NCBI GenBank assembly: GCA_047967505.1
Contig: CM106538.1
Origin: Dipteris shenzhenensis
Taxonomy: Eukaryota; Polypodiophyta; Polypodiopsida; Gleicheniales
Reading direction: 5' to 3' (one strand)
Length of the DNA: 64,000 nt
Below the pieces are notes generated by a model. That model made no database searches. It saw nothing but the letters and a program-made list of their open reading frames with translations, and was not told the DNA's origin. A program made the position numbers and the translations under genes. Positions 34,239 to 44,130 of this stretch are shown piece by piece. Each line of letters starts with the position of its first letter. The first letter of the stretch is position 1.

Positions 34239-35350
34239 CTACTCCTCAGTAATCAACTCCTCATCATAGAAGTACCTCCATGTATGTCCTCTGTGATGTC
34301 CATGATGGTAGGCTATCTCGACAGGAGTAGGGTACCTGCCCACGATATCAAGCTGCAAGATGACACAATTTGCGGAGGGGTTAGTACAAAGAAACAACCT
34401 CTTAATAAACCACATAAACATGATATAATGTGAGATGGATACTTACAAATTGGGCCTCCCATGAGTCAACACACCCTAATCCAAAAGGCACGTTTCCATA
34501 TTGCTCCATTTGGATCCGCCATGCCTCCACATGTTGCAGACTGGGGTCTGCCTTCGATGCCTTCATTGCTTTCTTCCACTCACGCTTATGAGCGGTGTGG
34601 GGCTGGTCCCTTGGTGGTTGACCTACCTCTCTCCTGACAATCTCAGCTAGTGCTTACCTCTTAAGCAAAGATCTTTTATTGGCAAGTATAACAACAATCT
34701 TTGACTTTTCCCATTTCTCTATGAACTCAACATTGGGGGGATTGGGATACCTAGAGCGTATAGCATTGATGGTCTCATCAGCCAACCTTTTTTTCCTCAT
34801 GCATGCTTCCTCTCTGAGTGATGTCATAGAAGATTGTACCATCACCCTCTGGCATGTCTGCATCATCTGAATCCTCCTTGCCCCCACCATTACCCCCCCC
34901 AAAAGCACTATGCCATGCATCCCCTAGAGCTCTCCCTACTACTACTCCTGGTGCCCTGTCGTGAGACGAGCTAGTACACTAGACACAAGTCTCTGGAGAA
35001 GGGATTCCCGATCGTACGGGAGTACCTTGGTAGCTCTGTGAGATAGAAGGCCTCTTGATAGCAGGGGTGAAGGGACTCTAGACTATAGGGGAGAAGGAAC
35101 TCCTGATGATCAGGGGAAAGGCTAGCGGCTCTATCGCCTACTGGGATGTCTCGACTCCATAGGAGTTATCTCAGCTGGTGTGGGTATGGGGTGGTTTGGA
35201 GTCTGTACTGTCGACTCTTGAGAGGTCTTTTGAGGTCCCATCATGTATGTGTATAACTCCTGAGGATGGTGCCCCAAAATGTTATATAAATCCCAAAAGA
35301 TGGCATCCTAAAGATTAGACGAGCGGCTCAAGAGCTTCTTGGCCACATGA
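34239..35350 (-). pseudogene. unidentified two-exon gene, possibly CACTA accessory ORF
   Basis: On the minus strand, an exon (about 34,880-34,447) encodes ADETINAIRSRYPNPPNVEF, then PHTAHKREWKKAMKASKADP and HVEAWRIQMEQYGNVPFG. It ends at a perfect donor GTAAGT (complement at 34,441-34,446). A short intron follows, and a terminal exon encodes LDIVGRYPTPVEIAYHHGHH and stops at 34,239. A Pro/Ser-rich upstream part extends to about 35,350. One in-frame stop occurs near 34,657. Its place beside a CACTA transposase suggests the second CACTA protein, but I do not recognise the domain. Confidence 0.4.
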
Positions 35351-35384
35351 TGAATTGCAAAAAAGAAGAGAAGAAGATTTCCAT

Positions 35385-35690
35385 CATGCATGCCCTCTTT
35401 CCATCATGCACGCAATCTTGTGATTTTCATTATGCATGCCCTCTTTCTTTATCCTACCCTCATGTGACAGTCCAATTTCCTTCATGCAATCACTTATTTC
35501 CATCATTCATGCAATCCCTTATTTCCTCAGGAATGCTTAAGGCATTGAAAATTTGACTTAACATGCATAAAGGGAACAAAGAAAGGAAACAGAAAGGAGG
35601 ATGGGAGAATGTAAGGAGGAGGGAGAATGGAAGGAGAAGGGGGAAGGGGAAGGGGAAGGGGAAGGGGAAAGGAGATGGGGAAGGGGAATT
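35385..35690. repeat. CATCATGCATGCCCTCTTT repeats and GGAAGGGGAAGG microsatellite
   Basis: About five variants of TTCCATCATGCATGC(CCTCTTT) lie at 35,385-35,525. A polypurine run of GGGAAG units follows at 35,580-35,690. Confidence 0.8.
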
Positions 35691-35704
35691 GTCTATCAGA
35701 ACTA

Positions 35705-36310
35705 CATGTTTGGAACTCTGTCGGAGCATGTCTATAGATGCGGCAAATATCACGTCTATAGGCGTGGCTACCTTGTTTTCCTAAAATTTTGAGCGCCTTT
35801 AGATGTGTCTATAGATGCACTCTAACAGATGCTTTTTGACAAAATGGTGAAAAGGACATGCACACGACCCCAAAAAGAACAATAGTACCAAAAACATCCT
35901 TTCCCTACATACGATAAAGGAAAAATTCAAAGAGAACAACTTCTAGATAAGACCAACCACCAAGAGAATTACCTTGGATAGAGGTATGGAAGCTTCTTGT
36001 CTTTCTTCAAAGGTTCCTATCCCTCTTCTTTGGTGGCTTCCTTGTTCACCCTCTTCTCTTGTATGCTTGCAGATGAGTGTGTATGCTTGGAGATGAATGT
36101 GGGTGCCTGGAGATGAGTGTGGGTGCCTAGAGCTATGTGTGTTAAAACGAAAGCAAGCGGCACTAAAAGTATCAAAAGGAAAGTGTGGCACTAAAAGTAG
36201 GTTAAAAAACTAGTCCATAGTCTGCACATCTACACTGTGTTTTAGACGCACCTATAGACATGCTCCATAATACAAACGTGCTTATAGATGCACTTTTAGA
36301 CGTGATACAA
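35705..36310. repeat. TCTATAGATGC-rich repeats flanking the CACTA gene
   Basis: Two patches (35,710-35,835 and 36,225-36,310) carry GTCTATAGATGC-type words in both orientations. Between them is a GTGTGTATGCTTGGAGATGA repeat (36,060-36,135). They lie between the minus-strand gene ending at 34,239 and the plus-strand transposase starting at 36,367, where a shared promoter region would be. Confidence 0.5.
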
Positions 36311-36659
36311 AGTTTTGTCATTTAATACTCAAGGAAGAACACAATTTTGGGTTGTTTATCTGTAGGATGTCTTCATCTTCAACAAGTAGCTCTAGTCAGG
36401 ATGAATCCCTCCATATCCCCACCATCGAGGAATGTGGTTGGAGAAAATAATCAAATGTATGTGTGACCGATGTCAAGGAAACATGTATCATGGACGTGGA
36501 ATTACACTCAATCACATTTCAAAGTATGGAGACTGGGATGCGACCGTATCCAAGTAAGTGTTAAAGCATTGAGGTTGATTGAGATAATGGATGTTCATGT
36601 GTTTGATATATGATCCTTTTTTAATTTGATACAGGATGCAGTGCCACACCCACATATGT

Positions 36660-36844
36660 TGAGAGTGCTCTCAACGGAAGCAAGAATGGAAGAAGGAGAG
36701 AGAGAGAGAGAGAGAGGGAGATAGAGAACCACACAAGTTTTGGTGGGTGCAGAACCACCCTAATCTTCTTTTTCATTCATTTATATATGTGTTTGAGTAT
36801 TGTACATAACGGGGGTAAAGGCACAGTGACCTTTAACCCCCACA
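36660..36844 (-). repeat. copia-2 3' LTR
   Basis: 185 bp, TG to CA on either strand, with an internal GA microsatellite. Flanked on its inner side by the polypurine tract. Confidence 0.95.
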
Positions 36845-36959
36845 ACCTCCCACTTAAAGGACAATGTGCCTTTAAGGGAGAACAACCAGTGAGCATACTA
36901 TCCAATGCCCATCAATACACGACAATACTCAAACCGCTGACTAGGTAGACTCTTCGTCA

Positions 36960-37661
36960 GCATATCTGCAGGGTTATTCTGTATGAACCTTGACAAGCTC
37001 TATGCGCTTGTCCTCAAGTACCTCCCTAATGAAATGGTACCTGACCTCAATGTGTTTGGTCTTTGCATGAAAGACCGGATTCTGTGCTAGCTGAATAGCA
37101 CTCATGGAATCACTATGCAATGTCGGTACACCTGTATGAATCCCCAAATCTCCCACTAGCCGATCAAGCCATATAGCCTCCTTGCAACCCTCTGTGGCTG
37201 CAACATACTCAGCCTCTGTGGTAGACAAAGCAATGCACTTTTGTGTGCGAGACATCCACGACATTGTACCACCTGCAAAGGTGAACACATAACCAGAAGT
37301 GGATCTCCTACTATCCTGCATAGTCTGAATCTGTGTACCCAAGTACACACATGTCTCCTTTACCAAAGCAAATGCACATCTCCTTGGTACCCTTCATGTA
37401 CCTCATGATGCACTTAACTGCCTCCCAATGCCTTTTTCCTGGATTAGCCATATACCAGCTAACAACTCCCACTGCAAATGCAATGTCTGGTCTAGTAGCT
37501 ATCATAGCATACATAAGACTCCCAACTGCTGATGCATAAGGAACCTTGGCCATCATGGCCCTTTCCTCATCTGATTTGGGACTATCTGTGTGACTCAGTT
37601 TCACATATGGAGGCAATGGAGTACTCACTGCCTTCCCCCCCTCCATATTGAAACGCTGCAA
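36960..37661 (-). pseudogene. pol: copia-2 RNase H
   Basis: The connection domain (FNMEGGKAVSTPLPPYV, SLMYAMIATRPDIAFAVGVV) runs into RNase H with YTDSDYAG, a one-base shift near 37,315, then RRSTSGYVFTFAGGTMSWMS, STTEAEYVA and HSDSMSAIQLAQNP. A stop follows VHTE near 36,974. Catalytic acidic positions are kept but are spread over two frames. Confidence 0.9.
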
Positions 37662-38860
37662 TACTTTTGTAACATACTCTTTTTGTGAAAGCCAAAGGAG
37701 TTTCCTACTCCGATCACGGTGATGCGCATACCAAGAATATGACCTGCAAGTCCCAAATCCTTCATATCAAAGGCCTCATGCAACTTGGCCTTTAATGCAT
37801 CTAGCTCATAAGTATTCTTGCTAGCCAATAGCATATCATCCACATATAGTGCCAAGATTATCAGGCTATTATCCTTAGCCCTTTTAGTGTAGAGACAGTG
37901 ATCAATTTCACTCCTTCTAAAACCCTGGGACCGAATGAAAGCATCAAACTTCTGATACCATTCTCTAGGTGCTTGCTTAAGACCATAGAGACTCTTCTTC
38001 AGCTTGCAAACTAAATGCTCTTTGCCCTTTTCTTCAAAGCCTTCCGGCTGCACCATGTGAATTTCCTCATGCAAATCCCCATGCAAGAAAGCTATTTTGA
38101 CATCCATATGCATAAGCTCCATATCCTCTGCTGCCACTAGTCCAAGCATGCATCTAAGTGTGGTCATCTTCACAACTGGAGAGAATATCTCATCAAAGTC
38201 CACACCCTTCTCTTGCTTGAACCCTTTAGCAACCAAACGGGCCTTGTACCTAGGCACATCATCACCTGTGACCTTCATTTTGTAGACCCATTTACATGGC
38301 AATGCTTTCTTTCCATGTGGCAAAGAAACCAAGTCCCAAGTCTTATTCTTCATAAGTGAACTCATCTCTGATTGCATAGCATACTCCCACTTGCGTTGAT
38401 CCTCACGCATCATAGCCTCTCTATAGCAAGAAGGCTCCCCGCAATCAGTAAGCATCACATAGTCTACCCTGGAACAAACCTATCAGGCGGTCTAGACACT
38501 CTAGATGATCTTCTCATGGGCATTTCAGCTTGCTGTCCGATTTTCATATCAGCCACATTTCGCTCATCATTTCCACCAATAGATGATCCATCATCTACCC
38601 TTGATTGTATACCTGTGGGAGTACTTGGTTGTACCATTTCTTGCACATTTGGTGCATGGACAGCTTGATGTCTATCAACATATGCAGGTGGATTCACATC
38701 CTGGAAAGTGATTCTCCTCATTTCCACATCCCTCATGGGTGCCTTATGCATCTTCTTCTCATTGAAGACCACATCATGGCTGCGTATGATCTTCTTTGCT
38801 TCTGGATCCCAGAGACGATAGCCCATCTCTCCACTTTTACCATAACCCAGAAAGATGCAT
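37625..38860 (-). pseudogene. pol: copia-2 reverse transcriptase
   Basis: The linker (38,826-38,464) includes the integrase C-terminal GKSGEMGYRLWD-type block. After a one-base shift at about 38,460 the RVT_2 domain is open for 277 codons with NKTWDLVSLP, RYKARLVAKGFKQ, the catalytic MDVKIAFLHGDL, LYGLKQAPREWYQ and LYVDDMLLASKN. It loses frame near 37,690, before the RNase H connection. Confidence 0.92.
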
Positions 38861-38863
38861 TTC

Positions 38864-39595
38864 CTACTTAGGATCTAGCTTCTTTCGAAGCTCTTTTGGC
38901 ACATGTGCATATGCCTCACACCCAAATATACACAAATGAGAGTAAGAGGGCTTCTTGCCACTCCATGCCTCTTCAGGAATACCACCATCCAAACTCTTAC
39001 TAGGTGATCTATTGATCACATGCACTGCAGTCTTCATTGCCTCAGCCCAAAAACCACCAGAAAGACTTGCATTGGAAAGCATGCATTGCAACCTTTCTTG
39101 AATGGTAAGGTTCATCTTTTCTGCAACTGGATTTTGCTCTGGAGTACGAGGGGATGTGAGCTCCCTCTTAATCCCACATGTATCACAGAAATGCTGAAAG
39201 TCATGAGAGAGATACTCTCCACCATTGTCAGTCCGTAGGCATTTAAGCATTCTACCTGACTGATTCTCAACCAAGGCCAGCCATTTCTGAAATACCTGGA
39301 ACACATCACTCTTCCAGGCTATAGCATAAGCCCACACTTTCCTAGTTGCATCATCAATGAATGTCACATAGTATTCAGCCCCGCCTAATGACTGTGTAGG
39401 CATTGGACCACATACGTCTGAATGCACCAAATCAAGCATTTCAAACTCTTTCTTTCCCCTTCTTTTATGGGCTGATTTAGTCTGCTTCCCATAGAGAGAA
39501 TGCTCACAAAATTCAAAATCAGAGAAACTCAAATGCGGTACATAACCCAAACGTCATAAGAGTTTCATTCCATTCTGGCTCATGTGCCCCAACCT
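38864..39595 (-). pseudogene. pol: copia-2 integrase
   Basis: The zinc-binding region LWHYRLGHMSQNGMKLL meets a TGA near 39,553 where the related copy at 31.4 kb has TGC (Cys). The catalytic core is then continuous, with the aspartate of LVHSDVCGPM, FIDDATRK, the aspartate of CLRTDNGGEY and the glutamate of EQNPVAEKMN. The DDE residues are all present. The frame shifts at LRKKLDPK near 38,864. Confidence 0.9.
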
Positions 39596-40015
39596 GTAAT
39601 GCCACAAAGAAGTGCTTGGCTGCTCGGTTATTGCAACAACATGATCAAATACCCCTGATACATGTAAGGGATACAAAGTCCCACACTTGGCACCCCTGGC
39701 CAAAAGCATAGAGCCCTTTTAAATTTTCCAACTCTGAAAGCCAAAAGTCATGTGAAAACCAGCATCATCTAGCTGACCCACTGAAATAAGACTCTTGGTC
39801 AGCTTAGGCACATGTCTCACATGTTTCAAAACAAATGCAGACCCATTTGCAAAAGAAAACTTTATGTCACCTGCTCCCACTATGTCACATGCATAGTCAT
39901 TTCCAAGATGCACACAACCTGTCTTTCCACTGTCATAAGTGGAGAACCATTCCCTATGGGGAGTAACATGGAATGAAGCACCAGAATCCAAAATCCAATC
40001 CTGGGAATATGCATC
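39551..40015 (-). pseudogene. pol: copia-2 protease
   Basis: The aspartic protease has WILDSGASFHVT near 40,000 with the catalytic D-S-G intact, and ends at VPKLTKSLISVGQLDD. A TAA at 39,719-39,721 interrupts the frame before GSMLLARGAKCGTLYPLHVS, the pre-integrase segment. Confidence 0.88.
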
Positions 40016-40019
40016 ATCG

Positions 40020-40941
40020 GAAGCAACTCTGCAGATAAAGTAGACATGAAGAGAACGTCATTGTCACTATCATGTGTGACTGCATTGATCTCCTCGATCT
40101 TCACTTTTCCTTTGTCCTCCCTTGGACTCTCTTCCTTTTGATTTGCACCCCAATTTGCATTCTTTTTCTTATCCTTTTGCTCTCTTTTCAGCTTGTAGCA
40201 ATCCTTTTTCATATGGCCCTTCTTGCCACAGTGGTAACACTCAATGTTCCGTGCCCTGGATTTGCTACGAGACTTCCCTCTTTCTTGGGACTTCCCCCTG
40301 AACTGTGATCTGCCCCTTTGCACATTTAAGGCTGCATCCTGCTTGTTGCCATCCATAGACTTCCGTCTAATCTCCTCGGCCAACAAGCTACCCACAACAT
40401 CATCAAATTTCAGTACTCCACCAGGTGCAGAGTTACTGACAGCTGTACGGAAGGTATCCCATGAGGATGGCAATGAACATAAGAGAAATATTGCCTTAGT
40501 CTCCGCATCAAAATTCATTTTCTGAGCCTGAAGCTGGCTGAAAATAATATTGAATTCATTCAAGTGAGAAGCAATGGAGACCCCTTCCTTCATCTGCAAC
40601 TCAAACAACCTCTTCATGAGGTAAACTTTATTAGAGGCAGTTTCCTTCTCATAAGTGGCACACAATTTCTTCCACAAATCTTCCGTAGTCTGCTCATTTA
40701 CTACTGTGAAATAAACTGACTCTGCAAGATGAAGTCTAATAGTAGACTTTGCTAATGCATCCAACTCATTCCAATCATCCATAGACATATTTACAGGCTT
40801 AGCTTCAATCCCTGCCAAGGGTTTAATCTGCTTCTTTTGAATAAGCACATCCCTTATTTGTTCTTTCCACAAAGAAAAGTTTGTCCCATCAAACTTTTTA
40901 ATGCTGAAAAACTCCTTTTCAGACATGGAAGAGGATGCCAT
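40020..40941 (-). pseudogene. gag: copia-2 gag
   Basis: The ATG at 40,941 opens MASSSMSEKEFFSIKKFDGT. The frame carries the UBN2/gag core (LWKKLCATYEKETASNKVYL, LQMKEGVSIASHLNEF, LLCSLPSSWDTFRTA), an RS-rich basic stretch and an intact CCHC knuckle CYHCGKKGHMKKDC near 40,245-40,200. The frame stays open for more than 300 codons but loses register by one base near 40,020, before the protease, so the polyprotein is broken. Confidence 0.9.
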
Positions 40942-42368
40942 GGTGCAAATAAAGCAAAATCCCAAATGCTAGTGCCTGCAAGAGAGAATCACACCAAATA
41001 CCAGGTGCACCCAAATGTGTATGCCACAATAGACTGAAATATCACAAAAAACTCAAAGCTCAAAGCATCAAAAGATGCATCTGACTCATGTGCATATACT
41101 ATGCATCCATATGAGCAAATCTGGCCCAAAAGAAAATGCCAATAAGTGCCAAATGACTCAAGCATAAACACCGTCCACTGGCATATGCATCAATTATATC
41201 TCATCCAAGAGAGCATAGCACTATTAGTGCATCACCAACAATGTTTCAAAGCTGTCCCTCAGCATAAAATAGCATCCATGTGCAAAGCGTCCATAAAAAA
41301 TAGCATCCCACAAGGCAATTTGGGCCTATCAGCGCATCCAACAAGGACCGCAATGCATCCAAATGGCCTATAAATCATCCATTGCAACCCAATGCATACC
41401 ACGAATGAGCGCACACTACTCAAACTGCAACCAGAGTGATTTGCATAAGGTATGCTCAAGAAATCATAGTCCCACGGTAATGAGCGCTACTGAAAATAGA
41501 ACCTGAGATGCTCAAAACATGGGCGCCATTGCATAATCGGAATCAGCAAGAAAATCTGCAAATATCTCTCTTCTGCCAGAACTCCAAAATCCCAACCGAT
41601 GAGTGAGAAATGGGAGTCAACACTTATCCACTGCCATGTGGCATAAATCTAAGGTTTCAAAACCTTAGAATGAAAAATGCATAACAGAGAGACGAAATCG
41701 AATACACAGAGATCTATAACTCTGAAATTCCTCCACCGAATTGCACAAGAACTGACAGGTAGGGGTTTTTGGGCGTCGGGAACGCAATGGGACAGACGGT
41801 TTTAGAAACCGTGGTCTCAATCACTGGGTCCAACACACGGACTGAAAAACGTTTTTGGAAACAGAGCTGTTTATAAACTCCACCGAAGTGCAAATGATGA
41901 GCAACATAGAAGTTTTAGGACCTCCTGAGTCCACTGGAACTGACAGATCTGCAAATGGTTGCTCCAAACTTGAGTTCCAACACCCGGGCAAAAAACGCAG
42001 GAACTGACACAGTGAGTCAGAAATCCAATGAAATGATCCCAGATTCAGGAATGAAGGTGTTTCCAGGCTCCTGAAGTAATGTGGACACCAAAAGCAAGCA
42101 ATAGTTGCCTCTACAAGTCAATATGGAGTCTCTGTCATCGAACGGAATAGGGAAAAGCTCAAAAAACGACTTTTTCTTTGAAAGCTCTTAACATGCTCTC
42201 AAAACCACTTCGTAAAGCCAAAGTGACTTTTCCAAAGGTTCCTCCAAGGTCTCTGCACACTCGGATGCAAGTAAAGTCACCCACAAAGCTTCCCACGGAG
42301 CTTCTCCTTCCTCCCATAGAGCTGCTGAGCTTCCAAGCATTCACGCACGCTCAGCTAGATCACCCACG
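40942..42368 (-). other. copia-2 untranslated leader
   Basis: A leader of about 1.4 kb separates the primer-binding site from the gag ATG at 40,941. It has no long frame. A related leader fragment is at 29,970-31,143, so the region is a conserved part of the family rather than inserted DNA. Confidence 0.8.
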
Positions 42369-42381
42369 CTCTGATACCAGT

Positions 42382-42564
42382 TGAGAGTGCTCTCAACGGA
42401 AGCAAGAATGGAAGAAGGAGAGAGAGAGAGAGAGAGGGAGACAGAGAACCACACAAGTTTTGGTGGGTGCAGAACCACCCTAATCTTCTTTTTCATTCAT
42501 TTATATATGTGTTTGAGTATTGTACATAACGGGGGTAAAGGCACAGTGACCTTTAACCCCCACA
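42382..42564 (-). repeat. copia-2 5' LTR
   Basis: 183 bp copy, nearly identical to 36,660-36,844. The primer-binding site starts two bases inside. Confidence 0.95.
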
Positions 42565-43616
42565 TATGTTGCCCTATGCTTGTCGTGAGGAGGTGAAGTG
42601 TCGGCGATATGAGGTGGGATCTTCAGGAGGGATCGTTATGGATGCATGGAGTGATGGTGATAGTAGCCCTCCACCATTACCTCATGAGGCCGTGGAGGAG
42701 GAGGTGTTTGATGATATGGTGCAAGATTTATTTGTCCAATCAATCCTCAGGTAGGAATGATAGCATGGAGCAAGACGATCTTTTTACTGCAGCATCCACA
42801 CCATTATTTGAAAGGTGTATATTCTCTATTCTACATGCCTCCCTTGAGTTACCAAACTTACAGCCCATCATCTATGGATGGAGCAATGCAAGTTTGAATG
42901 CATTACTCAAGTAAGCTTTAAAGTCTATTTTGCAAACATGGTAAATTATGCTAGTGGGTCAATTACTGCAATACTTTTTCTCATTTATGGTCTTCACTTG
43001 CAGGCTATTGTGTAAAATGCTTCCAAGGGAGAATAAATTACTGACCTCAAGAGATATGGCAAGGCAGCATGTGACCTCTCTTGGAGGATTGGATTAGTGC
43101 ATCCATGCATGCATCAATGACTGTGTTGTGTTTTGTGGGCCACACAAGGAGGCAAGAGAGTCTCCTACTTGTGGAGAGGCAAGATATAGAGAAGATATCA
43201 AAACTTTGGATGTGCCTCACAAGGTTCTGCAACATTTTCCCATAATCCCTCACATCCAACATATGTTCAAGTGCAAATCCATTGCATAGCTCATGTCATG
43301 CCATTCTTCCCATCGATCAATCGATGGCAAGTGGAGAACTCCCACAAACACTCTTGTATGGAAGCATATCGAAGACACATGGCCAAGCTTCAAAGAAGAA
43401 CCTAGGAACTTGAGACTTGGATTGGGTATGGATGGTGCGAACACATTTGGCCTCAAAGCACCTCTTACAGTGTATGGCTAGTGATATTGGTGAATTATAA
43501 TCTTGGATGAGAATTTGGGATGGTTCCACGACTCCTCCACCACTTGGTATGAGCAAGTAAGGATTTGTAACTATTGTGTGCTATATTGAATGGAAATAAA
43601 GATTGCATGCTAACAC

Positions 43617-43700
43617 CTCGGGGGGGTCACTTAACATATGTAACCCTATCACGTGAGTTCAACAAGAGTTCAACAGATGGGTTTTTATTAATTTAATTAC
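43617..43700 (-). mobile_element. MITE family B, partial copy
   Basis: It starts CTCGGGGGGGTCACTTAACA and matches one end of the complete family B element at 13,279-13,525 (ATATGTAACCCTATCACGTG). The opposite inverted repeat is not found in the next 300 bp, so it is truncated or rearranged. Confidence 0.7.
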
Positions 43701-43900
43701 TTACAGATTTATATATACATAAGGAAGTAATTTAATACCCAAAGGTTAATATACAGAAGGGCATTTTATATTAAAAATTATTTAGAAGTTTGCAACATGT
43801 GACATGGATATTTGTGTAGAGTGGCTTATGTCATGGGACATTTTGAAATGCTAGTATTGGCATTTTCGTTTTGAAATGAGTAAGCGCTCCTCTTGCATTT

Positions 43901-44130
43901 TCTTGAATTCTAGAGAATTCTAAAAATCTTTTCTCTCTTTATTGCTCTTTTTGGCCTTTGCATTAAGATGAGATTAGGATACTATGCTTTCTTGAATTCT
44001 AGAGAATTCTTAAAACATTTTCTCTCTTTATTGCTCTTTTTGGCCTTTGCATTAGGATGAGATTATGATGCTATAATTTTCTCTCTTTATTGCTCTTTTT
44101 TGGCCTTTTCATTAGGAGATTAGAATGCTT
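43901..44130 (+). repeat. ~89 bp tandem repeat, 2.5 units
   Basis: Units start TCTTGAATTCTAGAGAATTC at 43,901 and 43,990, with a partial third at about 44,075. All share TTTTCTCTCTTTATTGCTC and GGCCTTTGCATTA. No coding role is seen. Confidence 0.9.

Larger units (their letters stand above)
36660..42564 (-). mobile_element. complete Ty1/copia element (Tork/Tnt1-like) nested in CACTA
   Basis: This 5.9 kb element has a perfect 5 bp target duplication TATGT (36,655-36,659 and 42,565-42,569). Its LTRs of 185 and 183 bp differ by one substitution and a 2 bp GA-repeat change. The primer-binding site complementary to initiator tRNA-Met (TGGTATCAGAG) is at 42,379-42,369, next to the 5' LTR. The polypurine tract AAGTGGGAGGT lies at 36,855-36,845. 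Gag, protease, integrase, RT and RNase H are in copia order. The near-identical LTRs indicate a recent insertion, yet the ORF has many disablements. Confidence 0.97.
36367..43480 (+). pseudogene. CACTA (En/Spm, Tnp2-type) transposase, interrupted
   Basis: The first exon (ATG 36,367) is Ser-rich, then after a one-base shift reads IKCMCDRCQGNMYHGRG with NHISKYGDW, a Cys/His zinc-finger-like motif. Donor GTAAGT is at 36,554 and acceptor at 36,634. The second exon is split at 36,659 by the copia element and resumes at 42,565. Later exons give GWSNASLNALLK, an intron at 42,911-43,003, then LLCKMLPRENKL, HVTSLGGLD, CIHACINDCVVFCGPHKEA, DVPHKVLQHFPIIPHIQHMF and a final block with EEPRNLRLGLGMDG. These are hallmarks of the plant Tnp2/Transposase_21 family. 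Two in-frame stops (near 43,097 and 43,289) and frameshifts disable it. The catalytic core beyond 43,480 is missing. Confidence 0.85.
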
